Below, in pieces: positions 22,340-34,571 of a DNA stretch of 64,000 nt (the stretch's first letter is position 1; the number at the start of each line of letters is the position of its first letter). The notes beneath the pieces were generated by a model, which saw only the letters and a list, made by a program, of their open reading frames with translations, had not been told where the DNA came from and made no database searches. The translations under genes and the position numbers were made by a program. The DNA is from Sphaerolaimus hirsutus (Eukaryota; Nematoda; Chromadorea; Monhysterida; Sphaerolaimidae): positions 15,308,704 to 15,372,703 of the forward strand of contig OZ038452.1 of assembly GCA_964036195.1 (NCBI GenBank), written 5' to 3'.

Positions 22340-25300
22340 TTACATAATATAACCGACGCTCATGGTAATGGAGCCGCCCCTGTGCGCGGCGCGGACGCGA
22401 GCGAGCGAGTTCTCTGCGGTGTCCGCGCGCTCCTCTGCGTCCTCGAGCTGGTGCTGGATGGCGCGGTACTTCTGCAGGTTGGTGGTCGCCAGCTCCTCCA
22501 CCTCGTCCACGTTGCGCTTGTACATGCCCAGCTTCTGCTGCAGCTTGTCCACCAGGTCGGTCAGGCGCTCGCCGTTCTTCTTGTCCTCCTCCACCTGCGC
22601 ACCGAGGCAACGCATGCTCACTGGCGCACGCCTCGCATACAGTGGAATCAGCTCAATGAGCACAAATCAATGCCAACCTGGAAGGCAAGTTCGCGCAAGC
22701 GGCGCTCCTGCTTGGCGACGTTCTTCTGCGCCTCGGAGTGTCTGCGCTGCTCCGCGTCCAGCTCGGTCTCCAGGTCGCGGATGCGCACCTCCAGCTTGGC
22801 GATGACCTTCTTGCCGCCCTTGAGCGCGGCCGCCTCGGCCTCGTCCAGCCGCGTCTGCATGTCCTTCACCTGCTGCTCGAGCGCGCGCCGAGCTCGCTCC
22901 AAGTGCATTGCGTGCTCCTGCTCCTGGCGCAGCTCCTCTGCAAACCACACGTGTTACAATGATGAAATGTGCGTTTTGATATGATCTTATGAACCATATT
23001 TAGCGTTCCAAGAATGTCGGGAGATTTACATTTTTATAAAAAAATTTCCAAATTTTTCTGGAGTGATTTAATTATATTTATTTTATGAGAAGAAAATATA
23101 GAGAATCTTACATTTATATTTATTTATATTTACTCTGCGTTTTTCATAGAGATATATTTACTCATTTTTGAGAGATTTCCTGAGATCATATTTGCCGTAT
23201 TTCTTCTAATAGAAGAACGCCGTTATATTTTTGCGTCAATTTTTTTACCTGCCATTCTATTGAAGGTGCTGCTCTATTGGAGGTATGCCATTCTATTAGA
23301 AGAAATACTGTAACTAGATTTTCTGAAAAACACTCATTTTTGAAACGCTAAGCATAATTATGATGAACAGACCAGCCAGGCGAGCAGCATCGGCCATCGC
23401 TTTCTTAGCATTGTCCTCGGCCACGCGCAGCTCAGTCACAGTATCATCCAATTCAGCAGCCAGCGTCTGCAGCTCGCCCTCGGCCTTGCGTTTGGCCGCA
23501 GACAGCGCCGTGTTCTGCACAGACAGGTCGTTCGCCTGGCTGCGCGCCTCCTCTGCCTCGAACTCGGCGGACTTGCGGGCGCGCTCGGCCGCGTCCAGGT
23601 TGTTGGCGAGGTCGTCGCGCTCCTGCTGCAGCGCGGTGGCGCGGCGCTCGGCGCTCAGAGCCTGCTCGCGGAACTCCACCGCAGCCCGGTGCTCCTCCTC
23701 CAGGCTCACTTGCAGCTCCTTGATTTGCTCTTGAGCCCTGAAGTACAGTGTTGGAGTGATTCAATGCACTGTGACCAGGGTTCAAACAATGTCGCATTAC
23801 GATATCAATGACCATATATTTTGGATGTCCATACCGATTTGTATAATTGCTCGATGTCCCTTATTTGATACAGTATCTGGACCGGACTTTGTTTCAATTG
23901 TTTTCCATATAGATAAATTTTCATGATGAAAAACTGTTCAAATTTGATACAGTATATTGTTCCAATGGTAAGTCTTTAAGCACTAACGATGGCAAACAAA
24001 AATTCCACAATTCAAAAACTTTTTTAAATTTCCAATTTTTTTCTTATGTTTTCAAATTTTTATCACTGGAAAAACACTCAAATCGATTTTTTTTCTGAAA
24101 AAAAAATAATTCAGAACTCAAAAAGTCATTGTAGAAAAAAAACACTTAAAAATGTAAATATCTTTTTTCCAGAAGGTTTGCCATCGTTAGTAAGCACACA
24201 AGTGGTGAATGTGAAATATCAGTTTGAGGACGGACTTGCGCAGGTTTTTCTGGCAGTCAGCGACGGCTTTGTTGGCGTGGTCGAGTGCCACCTCCAGTTC
24301 GTTGATGTCCGACTCGAGCTTCTTCTTGACACGCAGCAGTTCAGCCCTCTGGCGGGACTCAGCCTCCAGCGACGCCTGCGGTGGCGCGCCGTAGAAAGTG
24401 CACCCAACCCAGGCAAACCGCAGTGGCTGCACCAACCTGCATGGACTCGAGTGCACGCTGGTGGTTCTTGCGCGTGTTCTCGAACTCCTCCTCTTTCTCC
24501 TGGATGCGGCGTTCGATCTCCTGGCGGATCTGTGACACCTCAACCTGCGCGCGCAGCACCTTGGCTTCCTCAGCCTCAAGCGCGGCCTCTGCCTCGTCAA
24601 GTGCGTGCTGCATGACAGAAATGTATGCATTGATGATGACCATAGCGCGCATCAATTGTAACAAATAAAACCTGCAGCTCCTCTTTCTCCAACTCCATCC
24701 TGCGCACCATCTTCTGCATCTCGTGGACAGTGCGTCCACCCTCAGTAAGCTGGTCACTCAAATCCTTGATCTCCTGGCTCATGGTCTTGTTCTCACGGCG
24801 CAGAGCATCCAGCTGCTCAGACATCTCATCATTCTGTGACTTGAGTTTGAAGCACTCAGCACTCAGATTGCGCGAGTCACGCTGAGAGGCATCCAACTCG
24901 GCACTCAGATCATCACATTTGTGGCGCCATTCCTCAACTATCTTGTCAAAGGTGCGCTGCTTCCGCTCCAGGGAGTCCGCATATGCGGTAGCTCGCTGAA
25001 GTTCACTCTGCGTCTCATCCAGACTGGCCATCAGTTTGGTGCGGGCGCGGTCCAGTCCAGCGATCTTGCTGTTGGCAGCATCGAGTTGTTCCAGGGTGTC
25101 ATTCAGACGAGCGGTAACCTTGCGCTTGGCTTCTTCAATTTCCTCAGCACGCAGCAGACCTGAATGTGAGGTAAATATTTTATGCTGGAGTGTTGGCCAG
25201 TGACAGGAATGCATAGCATGCATAATAAAGATATTGTATTGAATTTTATGCACCCCACTGCATTTATTACCCACACATGAATGAAGAGTACAAACCTTCC

Positions 25301-27561
25301 TGTTCGAAACGCGTGCGCCACTGCATGACCTCAGCATTGGCACTGCTCAGCTGGCGCAGAACATCATTCTTAGCCTCAGCCTCCATGTCCAACATGTCAC
25401 GCAGCTGGTCGAGTTCATGCTGGTAGTTCTTGCACTGGGCTGACAGCGACATGCGCTCCTACATCATACAGAAATCATGTTTCCAAAAACTACACTGCTA
25501 TCTCATTCAATGGAGAAGCAGACAACAACAAACCCTGCCCTCTTCATCTGCCTGGCGCTTGGCATCCTCCATCTGCGAGTTGAGCTGCGACTTGATGCGC
25601 TGCAGGTCAGCCATGCGAGACTCTGCTTCATCCATCTGCCGCTGCAGCTCGCTGTTCTCACCCAGCAGCCGGGAGCGCATCTGTGCAGCGTCAGCCAGCT
25701 GCCGTGCCTGTTCATCACTCTTGATCTGCAGGTCCCCAGCTTGCATTTCAAAGGTTTTCGCCTGGCGCTCAAAGTTGCCCTTGGCTTTGGTTTCTGCATC
25801 AAGAGCCTGCTGAAGTTCATCCACCTCACGCTGCAGTGAATTCTTGTCCTTCTCAATTCTAAAAAGGTTGTGAGGGGAAGATGAAGGGTGTGCTTTTAAA
25901 GCACCAATATACAAAAACAAATTGATTTTGTGATAATCAATGTTGAAAGTTTGAAGTATGCAAACCCATATGGGCATCAGCTATGTATATTCAGAGTATA
26001 GAGTTGGGTATCCAGATGTATGGGTATACTCATTGCTGATCATGTAGATCCAGCTTAATAAAATTTAGCTCATTGAAAGTTACTAGTGATATCGCACAAT
26101 AGGATAACTTAGCATTATCCCTATTTTGGAGAAAAAATGCATTTGCAAAAAGGGAGTGATGAGATGGCACATCTTCAAATAGATCCAGATTATAATGCAC
26201 ACATTGTAACTTACTTAGTTTTTGCTTTGTTGAGAATGTCAAGCTGGTCACCCATTTCTGCAACAGTATCATTGTGCTTCTTGCGCATCCCTGCCATCTG
26301 CTGCTCATGCTGCTGACCCGCATCGTCCAGGTCATGCTTTGCTCTGGCCAACTCAGCATCACGCTTCTTCACCAGCTCCATCTGTGCTGCGGTGGCAGAC
26401 GTGGCTTCATCGACACGCTCCTGCATCTCCTCCAACTCGCGCTGCAGCTCAGCCCGTGACCGGTCCGCCTTGGACCTGGATGCACGCTCTGCCTCCAGCT
26501 CCTCTTCCAGCTCACTGATGCGTGCTTGCAGTTCTTTCGACTGCCGTGTGAGTTTTCCCAAGGAACCTTGCTCATCCTCCAGCCGTGTAGTGAGTGCTTG
26601 GAGTTCAGATTCCTTTTTCTTCAAGTTTCCATCCAACTCAGCCTTCTGTTTGTTCAGCTCATCAATGCTCTCATTGGCCACTTTCAACTCGCCCTCAGTC
26701 TTGCGCTTAGTTTTATCCAAATCTGCTTTGGCACGCTTTTCCCGTTCCACATTGTCTTCGAGCTCATCTAGTGTCGATTCGAGTTTAGATTTCACTTTGT
26801 TCAGGTGAGAGACCTGTTGGAAGTTTATTGTTGATAATTGCCACTGTCATAAATAAATGATAAATGCAACGTGCAGACCTTGTCCTCCTCTGCCTGCAGG
26901 TCCTCGGTGAGTTTGCGAGCGATTTCCTCCTGGGCCTTCTTCTCCTTGTTAACCTTGGCCAGAGCCTCATCCTGCTGCGCCATCTCATCCTGCGCAAGCA
27001 TCCACAGTGTTGCCACAGCTGCCACAGCCACATCACACACACAGACACAGTGTGCTGAGCAAATGAGTAACTGACCTGCAGCGAGCGCAGCTGGTGGTCC
27101 TTACCCTGCTTCTCAGACTCAGCCTTGCGCACAGACATCTCCAAGTCTTGCACATTGCGCTTCAGGTTGGAAGCTTCCTCCTCAGCTTTTTTCTTTTGAC
27201 TGCTCACATCACCAGTCTTGTGCTCTTGATCAGCAATGCGATCATTCAATTCCTGTAACAGTTCAAAACTTGACTTGACACATGTGTATTCATGGCAGGT
27301 GAAGATGTCTCAATGCATGATAGCACACAATACAATGTAAGTACTGTGACATCCAAAAATGTGAAAACACACTTGTACAGTCTTCTCCAGCTCCTTCTTA
27401 GCTTTTTCAAGCTTTTCCACATGGCCATGTGCCTCAGAGCTGTCAGATTTGAATGCATCCAACTGAGCAGTCAGATCAGCCTTTTCCTTCTCCAGTTTGT
27501 TTATTTTGTCCATGACACCCGACATTTTGGCTTCTTCCTCTTTCCTCAGTTTTTCAAGTTC
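22340..27561 (-). other. Mhc: Myosin rod (S2 and light meromyosin) exons 18-29
   Basis: Continuous heptad coiled coil with the 28-residue charge pattern, for example [50 protein letters not shown]-like [20 protein letters not shown]. Exon 21 (599 nt) is the largest. The C-terminal tailpiece is short ([17 protein letters not shown]), lacking the long Ser/Ala-rich tail of nematode body-wall myosins. Confidence 0.92.
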
Positions 27562-30500
27562 CTGAAATTTATGGTTAACAAGTGATTAAATTTTGTTGAG
27601 GGTGGTGAAAAACTGTATGATTAACCTCCAGCCTCGCCTTCTCAGCTGCAGCTGCAGCCTCCTCTTCTTCCTTGCCCTTATCAAGCATGGGGAGGACATT
27701 CTTGTACAATTTGAGCCACTCCCATTCTTTCATTGTAGCCCAGTGTTTCACATTGCGCTGGAGAACGAGGTAGCCTTCCAACTGGTCCTTGCGTCGTGCA
27801 GCATCAGTCTGCACATGTGCCACCATGCAAAACAGTCACAAATCACACATATAAGCATTCATGCAGCCTTGTTTATTTTTTCATATTTGTATGTTTGTAA
27901 GTATAGTTGAACATGACTGAACAACTTGCAACTCATTAGTTGAACATTTGTACATTCAATGCCATCTTTGAAATTCAACTTCAGAAATGACAAACTTTCC
28001 TACTCCCAACTCAAAGTCGGAATGCATAATCTCACCTGAGCACAGTAAAATCTGATCGCAGCTTGGAATTTGGTCATCAGCTTGGCCATAGCATCATCAC
28101 GCAAGTCCTCCATATGCGCCAGGATGCCAGCCTTGAAGAAGACCTTGGTGTGGCCGACCTTGAACATCTCTTCTTTGAGACCACCCTCAGACACCACCTT
28201 GTCCAACATGGCACGCGAGCACTCCTGTATATTATGCCATGATAAAATATATTTTAAAATGCTTTATAATTGGGATAGATATATTCAGGCTGAAAAAGGT
28301 GGATCAATCAGCATGCAACCACTACTGCTGCCCACTGCATGACATTTACTCACCTTTGATGGTTCTGGGTTAGCCTTGCAGGCTTCTACGGCAAGGATAG
28401 TGTAGCGGAACTTGAAGTCATCATGCGACGTCCTGTTGGGGAATCCCTTGCGGCAGATACGGATGCCTTCAAGCACACCATTGCACTGCAGCTGGTTCAT
28501 GACCAAAGCCGCATCAATCAGACCTGTATACACCAGGATTTTGGTACATGTAAAGCACACACATCAGCAGTTACCAGCCTGCGGTCTTCTTTTCATTGGG
28601 GATCAGGCAGCGCACAAAGTGGGGGTGCGTCGTGTGCAACATGGACATGAGCTTGTTGAGCGACTCGCGGTACGCCATCGACACCGTCATCATCGATGCA
28701 GACTTGCCCTTCTTCTTGCCACCGCCGCCACCTGAGAAATGTCACCTTTCACGTTTCCTCACATTGTGGAAGTGGCATATTTGAGCCCCGTGACGAACCC
28801 TTCTTCTGCGCTTCCGACTGCTCCTCCATAGTGATGAAATCGCTCCAGCAAATTTTAAGCAGCGAATTTCCTTTGCTCTGCTTCATGACTTGCACCACGG
28901 AGTCGTTCAGCGGATCCTTGTTCTTCTCCAGCCAGTTGGACACGTTGTAGCGCACCTGTGTTCACACAAAAATGCTGTCACGATTTGATAAAAAAATGCC
29001 AGGCATTGAGCACGTAGATGAGTATGAATATAAAATTTGCAGAATGTGACGAACTAGGGTTGGACAAAAATCAATTTTTTCAAACACCTTGATTAAAAAT
29101 TTATGAACAAATGGGAGTTTTTACACTAAAAATGTCTCAAAACCATTGAAAACAACCGCTAAAGTCAATGTGTATGTGAAATTGCAAGCTTGCATGCAAA
29201 ATAAAAATACCCTGTGCATGCCTACTAGGAATTTTGCCTTTTGATTTGAAAAAAAGTTAACTTCGATCCTGTGATGAAAAAAATCAGTTGGAAAAGTCAA
29301 GTGCCATCTCTATGACGAACCGTGCCGGCGTAATGCCTGACAGCGAAATGGGCCTCTGCCTGCTTGCCCTTTGGCGGCTTGGGCTTTTCCAGGTTAGGGT
29401 GCTTGCCCACATGCATGTCGCACACTTTCTGTCCATAGGTCAGGTCGGTGGCCTTGGGAACGATGCACTCCTCGTCCAACATGGAGATCAGACCCATCGG
29501 CTGCAGGATTTTGTACAAAGTACATAATGCTGCATCAGTGTGAGGTAAAGTCAATGCAGCAAGCGTCAATTCACCTTCTCGAACAGCTCCAAGCAGGACT
29601 GCAGATCGAGTCCAAAGTCGACGAACACCCAGTCAATTCCCTCGCGTTGATACTCCTCCTGCTCCAGGACGAACATGTGGTGGTTGAAGAACTGCTGCAG
29701 CTTCTCGTTCACGAAGTTGATCCACAGCTGCTCGAACGAGTTGAACTGCAAACGCGGGTAATGTAGAGGCATGCTTACATGTTTATGTTTGAAATGAAAT
29801 GAAATGTTTAATAAAAAATCTAAGTGAACGCACGTCGAAAATCTCGAAGCCGGCGATGTCGAGCACACCGATGAAGTAGGCGCGGGGCAGCTCCTTGGCG
29901 TCCAGGGTCACGTTGCACTTGACAACGAGCCAGTTGAATAGACGTGAGAAAACACCTTTGGCCATGGCGCCGATTGCCCATGTTACCTGCAGTGAGTAAG
30001 TGGTAGAGCGAATAAGTCTAAAAAGCACACAACTAGCGATGAACAAGCCGGACCTGTTGCATCGTCTGACCCTTGTTGACCCACTCGGTGCCGACCTTGA
30101 CGCGGGGCTTGCACAATGCTTTCAGGAACTCCTCCGTGTCGATTCCAAACATTTTAGCGCACTTATCGGCATCTGCGAGTGTAAAAAGTTGATTTCAAAG
30201 TTGGTCATCACATTTAAATATTACATTTACCGTATTTCCTCGAAATACCCTGCCCCCACCCTCAAAATGGGCACTATGAATTTGTGGTCCGGGAAATGCA
30301 TAACAGACGTTCAAAACACTTACTGTGTTACGTTAGAACATCGTTTAATAAGGCTGTAAAAACTTATAAATGGTGGTTATTGTTGCATTTTTCACGTTTT
30401 TCTCTCAAAATTTACACTCTGAAAAAATAAACCCCCGGGGGGTAATTCGAGGGAATACGGTATTCAAATAAATATAGTTCAAAAATATGTGTGCACACAT

Positions 30501-33500
30501 TTAGGTAATCGATAACAACTGCAGCGACATGCTCACTAACCATCGGTGCCCTCAGGCTCAGCCTGCTCACCGCGCTGCTTGAACTTCATCTCGCCCATGT
30601 GCAGCAGCGCGGCGCACAGCTTGTACACGTTCTGCTTCTCTTCATTCGTGAATAGAAGAATGTCGAACGCCTCCTGCAAAAAGGCGCACAAGTTTCAACG
30701 TCAAAGTCAATTCGGAAGTGCGCACGGTTTTTGGTTTCGGTTTTCGGTTCAAATAGAGTGGGTAAATAACATATTCTCAGAATGGGGCAACGGAGTATTG
30801 AAATTCAAAGTCCGGTGCACAGAGATGCACCATTCAACGATCAAATTGTCAACTAAGATGGCAAAATGGATAAATTGCATGCACACACATCGGACATGAG
30901 GAACTCTTCTGCATCATCGACGCCAACAATGGTCGTTTCCGCCTGATTTTGGTACCAATATTCAGTTGGCGGTTTGTCGAGCAGCAGCTCCTTCTTGAGG
31001 TTCGGGTTGGCGCCCGACTGGATCTGGTAGAAAATGTGGTAGGCGCGTTCTCCCGGCGCCTGGCGGATCACACGCGACTTCTCCAGCAAGTCTGTGTTTT
31101 GTATTTACAAATTTATCTACCGCATTTCTTCTAAAGAGCGCCATTCTATGTTATATTTACCTGTCGTTTTATTGGAAGTGCCGTTCTATTGGAGGTGCCG
31201 TTCTATTGTTTTTGTGAGTGCACAAACATACCAAAGCCTGCCGTTCTATTGAAGGTGCCATTCTATTGGAGGTATGCCGTTCTACTAGAAGAAATACAGT
31301 AGTCATGGATTTTGTGCAACGGTATGTTACTCAGTTTATTGCATTGAAAAACAGCGCTAAACCAGTATACCGTGAACTGACAGTGCTCAATGTCGCAGCC
31401 GGCCACCTTTCCATCTTTCGAGAAGTGGATGCGGATGAACTTTCCGAAGCGGGAGGAATTGTTGTTGCGCACGGTCTTCGCGTTGCCGAACGCCTCTAGC
31501 ACGGGGTTCGTCTGCACGATCTGCTCCTCTAGGGAGACCTGCGGATGGCGTCACGTGTGTGAATTATATATCCTCAGACAGGCGAAATGATGCAAGCAAT
31601 CTTAAGTCAAATGTATCAGAAACAGCAACCTTCTTTTCCTTTGGCTTCTCAGACTCGGCTTTCGCCGCCTGCTGAGACGCGCCGACGAAGGCGAAATAGG
31701 CAATGACCTTTTTGGTGTTTTCGGTCTTGCCCGCGCCAGACTCGCCGGTGATCAACATAGACTGGCACTGACTGTCTGCGAACGATATTTCGAGATTGCA
31801 CAACACGGTATTCTACGATTGTAAAATTTCGGTCTTTTACTCACGCGACATTACACCTTACAATGAAATCTTGCATATCTCATCTGAATAAAAGAAAAAA
31901 CTTTAATTTTTTTCACTTAATATTTATCACATTGCTGCTACTTGGGTGAATTTGGTGCAGTTTTTCATGTGACCTTTTTCATCAAAATATGGTATCATTT
32001 ATTGTATAGTGATTTGTCTGTTCAGTTTACATAAATATTTTTATAATAATCATAGAGCGCACTCACCCATCAACATGTTCCTGTATGCCTCGTCAGACAC
32101 GCCCCACAAATGGGGAGGCACTTCATTACGCCTCTTGCCCATGAAGATATGGGCCATGCTGTCCGTGTAGATGGGCAAGCGCTTGTACGGGTTCACCACC
32201 ACGCAGAACAACCCAGAGTAGGTCTGCGTGTTGGTGGCGGCTATTAAAGCTATCGCTATTTGTAGCATTTTGTTGTAGAACCTACCTACCATAATTCTTC
32301 TAATAGAAGAGCGCCGTTCTATTTTGTCAACTTTTTACGTGCTGTCCTTTTATAAACATCATTTGTTCATTGGGATTTTCCAAGAAGATTGGGGGGTATA
32401 TTATGATTATTCATTGTGATGGGGGCGCGAATGTCTACAAAAGATGATTCTATTAGAGATACCGTTGAATTGAAGGCCGCCGTTCTATTTTTTACCCATT
32501 TTTCACACATTTTTTCACACATTTTTCATTTGAACATAGGTAGTTTTATGTGTTTAATGAAGCTTGAGCAAAAATTTTATATCAGAGCATCGCTTTGAGA
32601 TTTAATATTTATCAATTCAAATGCTTTTTACATTTTCGCCATCAATGTGTATTTATGACATTTTTGTGCTTTGCCGATTTTCCAAAGTGATATCAACCAG
32701 CTGTTCAATTTGAGGCTGCCGGTCTATTGTTTTCCTGACCGCAAAAACGGGCCAAAAACTGCCGTTCTATTGGAGGTATGCCGTTCTATTAGAAGAAATA
32801 CAGTAATCAGTTGGTTGAATGTGTCGAATGTCTGTGACTTGTAAATAGTCACTTACAAGTCACCGGTCCGCCAAGCTCAACGTGTAACTCACGTAGATGA
32901 GCATGCTGGCGTAGCGGTCGCGCAGGTTCCACAGCACGGACGCGTCGTTCAGGAAGGACAAGTTGGACATGTCCTCGCACTTTGTGAATTTCGGCGGGTT
33001 CATCTCTTGCGCATCGTCTTTTTTCAAGGTGACTTCGTTGCCTGAATCAAAGGATTCGTGGGTGGATGGGTAAGAAAGAAAAGGACGAAAACGCAGACAT
33101 CACCTTTGCATGTCATCACGGTGACCATGTCGCCCTTGGTGGACTTGATCTCGCCGGCCAGGTAGCCCTCCTCCTTGTCGGGCACCCATACGGCCGTCTT
33201 GCCGTCGTGCGGCCTGGCTTGCTCCTGCGGGCGAGCGACAAACCAGAGTTGTTAAAATATTGGTATTTTTGGAAAGCGTAAATGAGGGCGTAAATACACT
33301 TTCCAAATTTTGAGTATGGATACTGTAAGCGTAAGGTATTTTTAAAATACCTAGGAAAGCGTAAAAAACGCGTAAGCGTAAATTTTGTTTTGAGAGAGCG
33401 CTCTTGCTATTGAGCATCGGAAAATACCCTTGCGTTCACATTTAGATCAATGCATCAGAGATTCTGTTCATTTTTGTAAAGTGAATACTTTCACAATCAC

Positions 33501-33988
33501 GCTCTCAGTGACATTTTTCCCACTTGGTAGTCTGCTCTTTGATGTAGATGGCAATTTATGGACAGCGACACTCAATTCCTCTATAGTGCCGCTATTTTCA
33601 GTGTTTTACTGCACACACGCGGTCATTTTTTATGGTACGCATTGTTGTTCATTTTCGTTTTTGTTGTTTTACACTTTTTCAAAAGCGTTAAACTGGACCA
33701 TGTGAAAAGTTTTTTTTACGCTTTTGGTATCCGGGTAAATTGGCCGGGAAAGCGTAATAAAGCGTACGGGTATTTTATGAAAGCGTAAGCATAAGCGTAA
33801 GTACAAATACCCATTTACCCGGGTATTTCGGGTAAGCGTAAATACGCTTTCGAAACTCTGCGACGAACCGACGCTCCACCAAAATGAAACATCCGATGTC
33901 ACTCTGAAAGAATAAAACGCACCGCGGCAATGGTGTCGCGGTCGAGACGCAAGTACTTCCAGCCGGGGTCATTTTCCCATTCACCCAT
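22340..33988 (-). CDS. Mhc: Muscle myosin heavy chain (class II), complete, 29 exons
   Basis: Actin-based motor of the thick filament. Exons (plus coordinates, 5' to 3'): 33923-33988, 33104-33224, 32893-33041, 32067-32223, 31630-31775, 31382-31538, 30889-31091, 30541-30673, 30054-30172, 29834-29986, 29575-29745, 29321-29500, 28799-28955, 28579-28731, 28354-28523, 28036-28224, 27626-27808, 27373-27561, 27076-27252, 26879-26989, 26215-26813, 25534-25858, 25296-25458, 24672-25159, 24437-24607, 24236-24375, 23373-23737, 22678-22937, 22340-22594. They total 5,850 nt, so 1,949 residues, the usual muscle myosin length. The start [17 protein letters not shown] fits the family N-terminus; the end is [11 protein letters not shown]. 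All junctions are GT-AG except intron 14 (GC-AG). No stop or frameshift is seen. No tandem alternative exons were found, unlike insect Mhc. Introns hold hAT and TA MITEs. Confidence 0.95.
23195..23310. mobile_element. TA-type MITE, CCGTATTTCTTCTAA termini (myosin intron 27)
   Basis: CCGTATTTCTTCTAATAGAA at the left and TTCTATTAGAAGAAATACTG at the right, with CCATTCTATTGAAGG words inside. Short copy of the family also at 31120, 32290 and 36302. Confidence 0.75.
27626..27808 (-). other. Mhc: Myosin lever arm / light-chain binding exon 17
   Basis: Encodes [20 protein letters not shown] followed by [20 protein letters not shown] and an Ala/Glu-rich start of the S2 coiled coil. The W.W.KLY segment is the usual hook region at the head-rod junction, bound by regulatory and essential light chains. 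Confidence 0.88.
29055..29312. mobile_element. hAT-type MITE at the 5' splice site of myosin intron 12
   Basis: Starts TAGGGTTGGACAAAAATC and ends AAGTGCCATCTCTA, an asymmetric degenerate TIR. The exact TSD TGACGAAC flanks it at 29047-29054 and 29313-29320. On the minus strand the second TSD copy, GTTCGTCA, is the first eight nucleotides of intron 12, directly after exon 12. Confidence 0.85.
30230..30460. mobile_element. TA-flanked MITE, CCGTATTTCCTCGAA family (myosin intron 8)
   Basis: CCGTATTTCCTCGAAATACC to TAATTCGAGGGAATACGG with TA on both sides. The interior (TACGTTAGAACATCGTTTA, CTTATAAATGGTGGTTATTG) is shared in inverse orientation with 36026-36270. Confidence 0.85.
31120..31299. mobile_element. 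TA-type MITE, CCGCATTTCTTCTAA family (myosin intron 6)
   Basis: CCGCATTTCTTCTAAAGAGC to TTCTACTAGAAGAAATACAG, flanked by TA. The interior is GCCGTTCTATTGGAGGTGCC words. Confidence 0.8.
32290..32803. mobile_element. TA-type MITE, TTCTTCTAATAGAAG family (myosin intron 3)
   Basis: AATTCTTCTAATAGAAGAGC at the left and CTATTAGAAGAAATACAG at the right, with GCCGTTCTATT words near each end. The interior is related to 36302-36749 (ATTTTTCATTTGAACATAGG, GATATCAACC...). Confidence 0.75.
33244..33860. mobile_element. hAT-type MITE, CAGAGTTG family, AAGCGTAA words (myosin intron 1)
   Basis: Starts CAGAGTTGTTAAAATATTGG and ends CGCTTTCGAAACTCTG. TSD CGACAAAC (33236-33243) versus CGACGAAC (33861-33868) agrees at 7 of 8. 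Subterminal words are AAAGCGTAAGCGTAAATACGC, with TACCCGGGTATTTCGGG near the right end. Confidence 0.92.
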
Positions 33989-34127
33989 GGTTGACTAGTT
34001 TTTGTTCAAATTCGTGAAAGAATCCGGCGTCTGGGGTATGAATATCAGTAGCTTGAGGCGGGGGAGTGCGATGCACGCAGGCTGCTCGCGAACGGAAAGC
34101 CTGCAAGTGCACAGAATCACACACCTA

Positions 34128-34520
34128 CACAGTTGTAAAAATTTATTTACATTTACTCAAAAAATACATATACTCGAGTACTGGGTAAATACATTTACAT
34201 ATACGTTTATGTACCTGTACTCACCTGTACGCGTACGTTTGAAAAGTACACGTGTACAGAAAATATATTTCAGAAATTTCAAATTGCGATTTTTTTGTTA
34301 AAATAAAGAAACCTTAAAGAAATCATATTATTTTTCTATAGAAATGCTAAATAATCATGAAAAATGACACTGTCTTTCATTGTAAAAATCGCTTTCACGT
34401 GTAAAAGTAGTCGCTTTTACATTTTCCATAAAAAGTGCACTCTCATATTCAAAACAAAATTTCATGTGGCATAGTAGCATGGTAGCATTTGAAATGAAGC
34501 ATTACAGTATTTGAACTGTG
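34128..34520. mobile_element. hAT-type MITE remnant, GTAC words
   Basis: Begins CAGTTGTAAAAATTTATTTAC with ACATATACTCGAGTACTGGG and ACGCGTACGTTTGAAAAG words. The interior (AATTTCAAATTGCGATTTTT, AAGAAACCTTAAAGAAATCAT) is shared with 44620-44720. The right terminus is not found. It lies just upstream of the myosin start codon, so it is in the promoter-side region. Confidence 0.55.
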
Positions 34521-34571
34521 CCTTCCGCAGCATACAAAATGGCTAGCATTTGAAATGATACACCCTCGAGA

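Larger units (their letters stand above)
28036..33988 (-). other. Mhc: Myosin motor domain exons 1-16
   Basis: Visible landmarks: SH3-like N-terminal part (exons 2-3, [15 protein letters not shown]), [20 protein letters not shown] (exon 4),  P-loop GESGAGKT and loop 1 [12 protein letters not shown] (exon 5), switch [10 protein letters not shown] (exon 6), switch II DIAGFE (exon 10), relay region [20 protein letters not shown] (exon 11), Lys/Gly loop 2 [10 protein letters not shown] (exon 14), and the SH2/SH1 helix [11 protein letters not shown] with both cysteines (exon 15). Catalytic and lever residues are conserved, so the product should be an active ATPase. The ATP and actin roles are established for the family; nothing here departs from them. 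Confidence 0.93.

Noticed and set aside
22362-24668. Long open frames on the plus strand opposite the myosin rod
   Set aside because: They mirror GC-rich coiled-coil codons of the minus-strand exons and run through exon-intron borders.
22340-33988. Mutually exclusive myosin exons as in insects
   Set aside because: I read the introns for second copies of the P-loop, relay, converter and hook exons and found none.
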